Shown: positions 42,707 to 44,523 of the stretch, in pieces
How positions within the stretch are numbered: position 1 is the stretch's first letter
Layout of the letters: every line of letters starts with the position of its first letter
From: Hyphomicrobiales bacterium
GTDB lineage: Bacteria > Pseudomonadota > Alphaproteobacteria > Rhizobiales > Rhizobiaceae
Assembly: GCA_021775495.1 (NCBI GenBank)
Contig: JAJFHT010000025.1
Location: 1-44,523, forward strand
DNA: 44,523 nucleotides
Direction: 5' to 3'
Notes under the pieces: generated by a model
The model's database searches: none
Told to the model about the DNA's origin: nothing
The model's input: the letters and a program-made list of their open reading frames with translations, nothing else
Translations under genes and position numbers: made by a program

Positions 42707-43903
42707 ATGGCCGGAATTGCAGCGCTCGCGGTTGCCTATGTGCTTTCCCAGTTCTTTCGCTCTTTTCTTGCCGTGCTCACGCCGGTTCTCTCGGATGAGC
42801 TTGGCGCGACCAAGGGCGATCTCTCGGTTGCCTCCGGTGCATGGTTCGCGGCCTTTGCACTGATGCAGTTCATTGTCGGGGTCGCGCTGGACCGTTTTGG
42901 TCCCAGGCGAACTTCCGTGTTTCTGCTGGCGATTGCCGGTGGAGGTGGCGCGGCTTTGTTCGCGGCTGCGACCGCTCCCTGGATGGTCTCCGTCGCCATG
43001 GCGTTGATCGGTGTCGGCTGTTCTCCGGTATTGATGGCAACGCTCTACATCTTTGCCAAAACATATTCCCCGCGGCGCTTTGCCCTGCTGTCATCCTGGT
43101 TTATTGCCTTCGGCCTTGCCGGCAACGTCGTGGGCGCATCTCCGCTCGCTTACGCGGCCGAATGGTGGGGCTGGCGAAATGTCATGGCCGGGCTTGCGGT
43201 TGTCACGGTGGTCACGGCCGTCGCCATCTACGCATTGATCCGCGACCCGGAACGGATTGCCGACCAGAGTGCCGGTCGTGATGGTTTCAGCGGGTATATC
43301 GAGTTGATCCGAATGCGCGTGCTGTGGCCGCTGATGCCACTCATGCTTATCGGCTACGCCACCCTGGCGGTCATTCGCGGGCTGTGGACCGGTCCTTATC
43401 TTGCCGATGTCTATGGTGCCGACACGGTGGACATCGGCCATGCGACCTTGTGGATGGCATTGGCGATGATCGTTGGAACCTTTCTCTACGGTCCCATGGA
43501 TACGATTTTCAAAACCCGGAAATGGGTCAATTTCGTCGGCGGAATCTGTCTGGCATCCTCGATCACCTTCCTGGCGATGGCGCCGGAAATGCCGCTTAGC
43601 CGGGCGGTTGTGGTTCTTGTGGCTATCGGTTTTTTTGGCACCAATTTTGCGGTCCTGATGGCTCACGCCCGCGGATTTTTTCCCGCGCACCTGGTGGGAC
43701 GCGGCGTGACATTGATGAATTTCTTCGGAATCGGCGGGGTAGGTCTGTTGCAGTTTGCAAGCGGTATTCTTGTGACGCGGGCGGAAGCCAGCTATTCGGA
43801 CTCGGGAACATATCAGCTGTTGTTCGGTTTCTACGCGCTGCTGCTGGCAGCTGCACTGCTGGTTTACCTGTTCTCAACCGATACCAAACCGGACGCAACC
43901 TGA
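42707..43903 (+). CDS. MFS transporter
   Basis: This major facilitator (398 residues) has twelve hydrophobic segments. The first is AVAYVLSQFFRSFLAVLTPV. The loop 2-3 motif is represented by IVGVALDRFGPRRTSVFLL, and two six-helix halves are joined near residue 195. The wording resembles alphaproteobacterial nitrate/oxalate-like or general metabolite permeases; the substrate is not assignable. ATG 42707 gives the expected N-terminus; a GTG at 42647 would add 20 polar residues. It is convergent with the next gene, 12 nt between stops. Confidence 0.9.
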   Translation: MAGIAALAVAYVLSQFFRSFLAVLTPVLSDELGATKGDLSVASGAWFAAFALMQFIVGVALDRFGPRRTSVFLLAIAGGGGAALFAAATAPWMVSVAMALIGVGCSPVLMATLYIFAKTYSPRRFALLSSWFIAFGLAGNVVGASPLAYAAEWWGWRNVMAGLAVVTVVTAVAIYALIRDPERIADQSAGRDGFSGYIELIRMRVLWPLMPLMLIGYATLAVIRGLWTGPYLADVYGADTVDIGHATLWMALAMIVGTFLYGPMDTIFKTRKWVNFVGGICLASSITFLAMAPEMPLSRAVVVLVAIGFFGTNFAVLMAHARGFFPAHLVGRGVTLMNFFGIGGVGLLQFASGILVTRAEASYSDSGTYQLLFGFYALLLAAALLVYLFSTDTKPDAT

Positions 43904-43915
43904 GACCGGGAACCG

Positions 43916-44523
43916 TCAATTTGTGAGCGTTTTGATCCAAGCAACCGTTCGCTCAGCCAGCATGTCGGTTGTCGAAGGCGACAAGGCATCGCCGGCAATG
44001 ACATGGCTGTAGGGATCGTCGGTTTTTTCGACAATCACCAGTTCGTTCGGTCCGCCCCATCGCCCTGCAATGTCCCGGGTGACGTCATGACGGACGACCT
44101 TGTCTCCCTCGGAAAACACGAAGAGTGCAGGGGTTTTGATCTTTTCCACCGCTGTGGCACGTGCACCGGCGGTCAGAGCGGCCATCGGCAACAGGGACTT
44201 CGTCGGGTAGCGGGTGGTCCAGAACCTGCCGTGCAACTCATTTTCCGGCGTGAAGCCCCGTTCGGGTCCGACGATCAGATTTGCCAGATGTTCGCCCCAC
44301 GGCATTGTGAGGATTTCCGAGCCGCCGGCCTGAACGGCATAGTTCGGGGAAATCAGCACCATCGCGGTAGCGCCGTCCAGTAACCCGTCAAGCTGGGCCG
44401 AATAGGTGGCAAGACCCGCTCCCGTCGAGGTGCCCATGATGATGACCTTTTCCCCGATTGCCTTGCCGATTGCCATCGCTTCGGCCATGTCATTGATCCA
44501 GGCATTGACGCTGGCGGTCGCCA
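43916..44523 (-). CDS. Alpha/beta hydrolase (5' end beyond window)
   Basis: This is the C-terminal about 202 residues of a serine hydrolase. The nucleophile elbow GTSTGAG fits GxSxG. FVFSEGDKVV carries the acid, and the histidine is in DDPYSHVIAGDA. The visible part is consistent with a carboxylesterase or lysophospholipase-like protein. The frame is open to the right edge (44523), so the start and any signal peptide lie outside. The ATG at 44486-44488 is internal, because the same frame continues upstream with protein-like sequence. Confidence 0.88.
   Translation of the reverse strand, partial: ATASVNAWINDMAEAMAIGKAIGEKVIIMGTSTGAGLATYSAQLDGLLDGATAMVLISPNYAVQAGGSEILTMPWGEHLANLIVGPERGFTPENELHGRFWTTRYPTKSLLPMAALTAGARATAVEKIKTPALFVFSEGDKVVRHDVTRDIAGRWGGPNELVIVEKTDDPYSHVIAGDALSPSTTDMLAERTVAWIKTLTN

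Noticed and set aside
1..44523. Mobile elements, CRISPR arrays, toxin-antitoxin or known defence systems
   Set aside because: No transposase, integrase, spaced repeat array, or toxin-antitoxin pair was seen on either strand.

Overview
The window reads as a chromosomal stretch from an alphaproteobacterium, most likely of the order Hyphomicrobiales and perhaps a marine, Hoeflea- or Ahrensia-like lineage. This rests on gene content rather than a database search. It carries a B12-dependent ribonucleotide reductase with a C-terminal zinc ribbon, a gpt / universal stress protein / CinA-N neighbourhood, a rhizobial-type class III adenylate cyclase, a LiuR-like MerR regulator, and several DctPQM- and NitT-type transporters. 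GC content is moderately high. I saw no phage, transposon, integrase or CRISPR array.

Region A (1-18,038) looks like a catabolic island. A minus-strand operon (Gfo/Idh-type dehydrogenase, Tat-exported binding protein, permease, ATPase) diverges at about 3.8-4.1 kb from a plus-strand operon. That second operon encodes an unrecognised TIM-barrel protein, an SDR dehydrogenase, an RpiR/SIS regulator, a D-aminoacylase-like amidohydrolase, a second Gfo/Idh dehydrogenase, a VOC protein and a D-threonine aldolase/D-serine dehydratase-like PLP enzyme. A hairpin at 11.2 kb separates it from a convergent operon read from 17.1 kb: GMC flavo-oxidoreductase, TerC-family membrane protein (4-nt overlap), TRAP binding protein and fused TRAP permease. 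A divergent IclR regulator closes the island. With two uptake systems, two regulators and at least five oxidoreductases or hydrolases, it looks like a complete uptake-and-degradation programme. The substrate cannot be read from sequence; a D-configured N-acyl or sugar-linked amino compound is my inference.

Region B (18.2-28.7 kb) is a series of small housekeeping or accessory units: mgtE, a MerR regulator with a clear operator, DUF1801, an isoprenylcysteine-methyltransferase-like protein, a DUF1624 membrane protein with a cysteine-rich tail, an aldo/keto reductase, an SRPBCC protein, an MscS channel, a 42-residue membrane peptide, a secreted alpha/beta hydrolase, DUF1330, a secreted unknown and a fatty acid desaturase.

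Region C (28.8-44.5 kb) is mostly core: nrdJ with NrdR-type boxes in its 730-nt upstream region, a diguanylate cyclase, a Pit phosphate transporter, a NUDIX hydrolase, an MFS exporter, gpt, a universal stress protein behind an FNR/FixK-like box, a CinA-N domain protein, wrbA, DUF1761 behind a strong dyad, tRNA-Leu(UAA), an adenylate cyclase, a second MFS transporter and a truncated alpha/beta hydrolase at the right edge.
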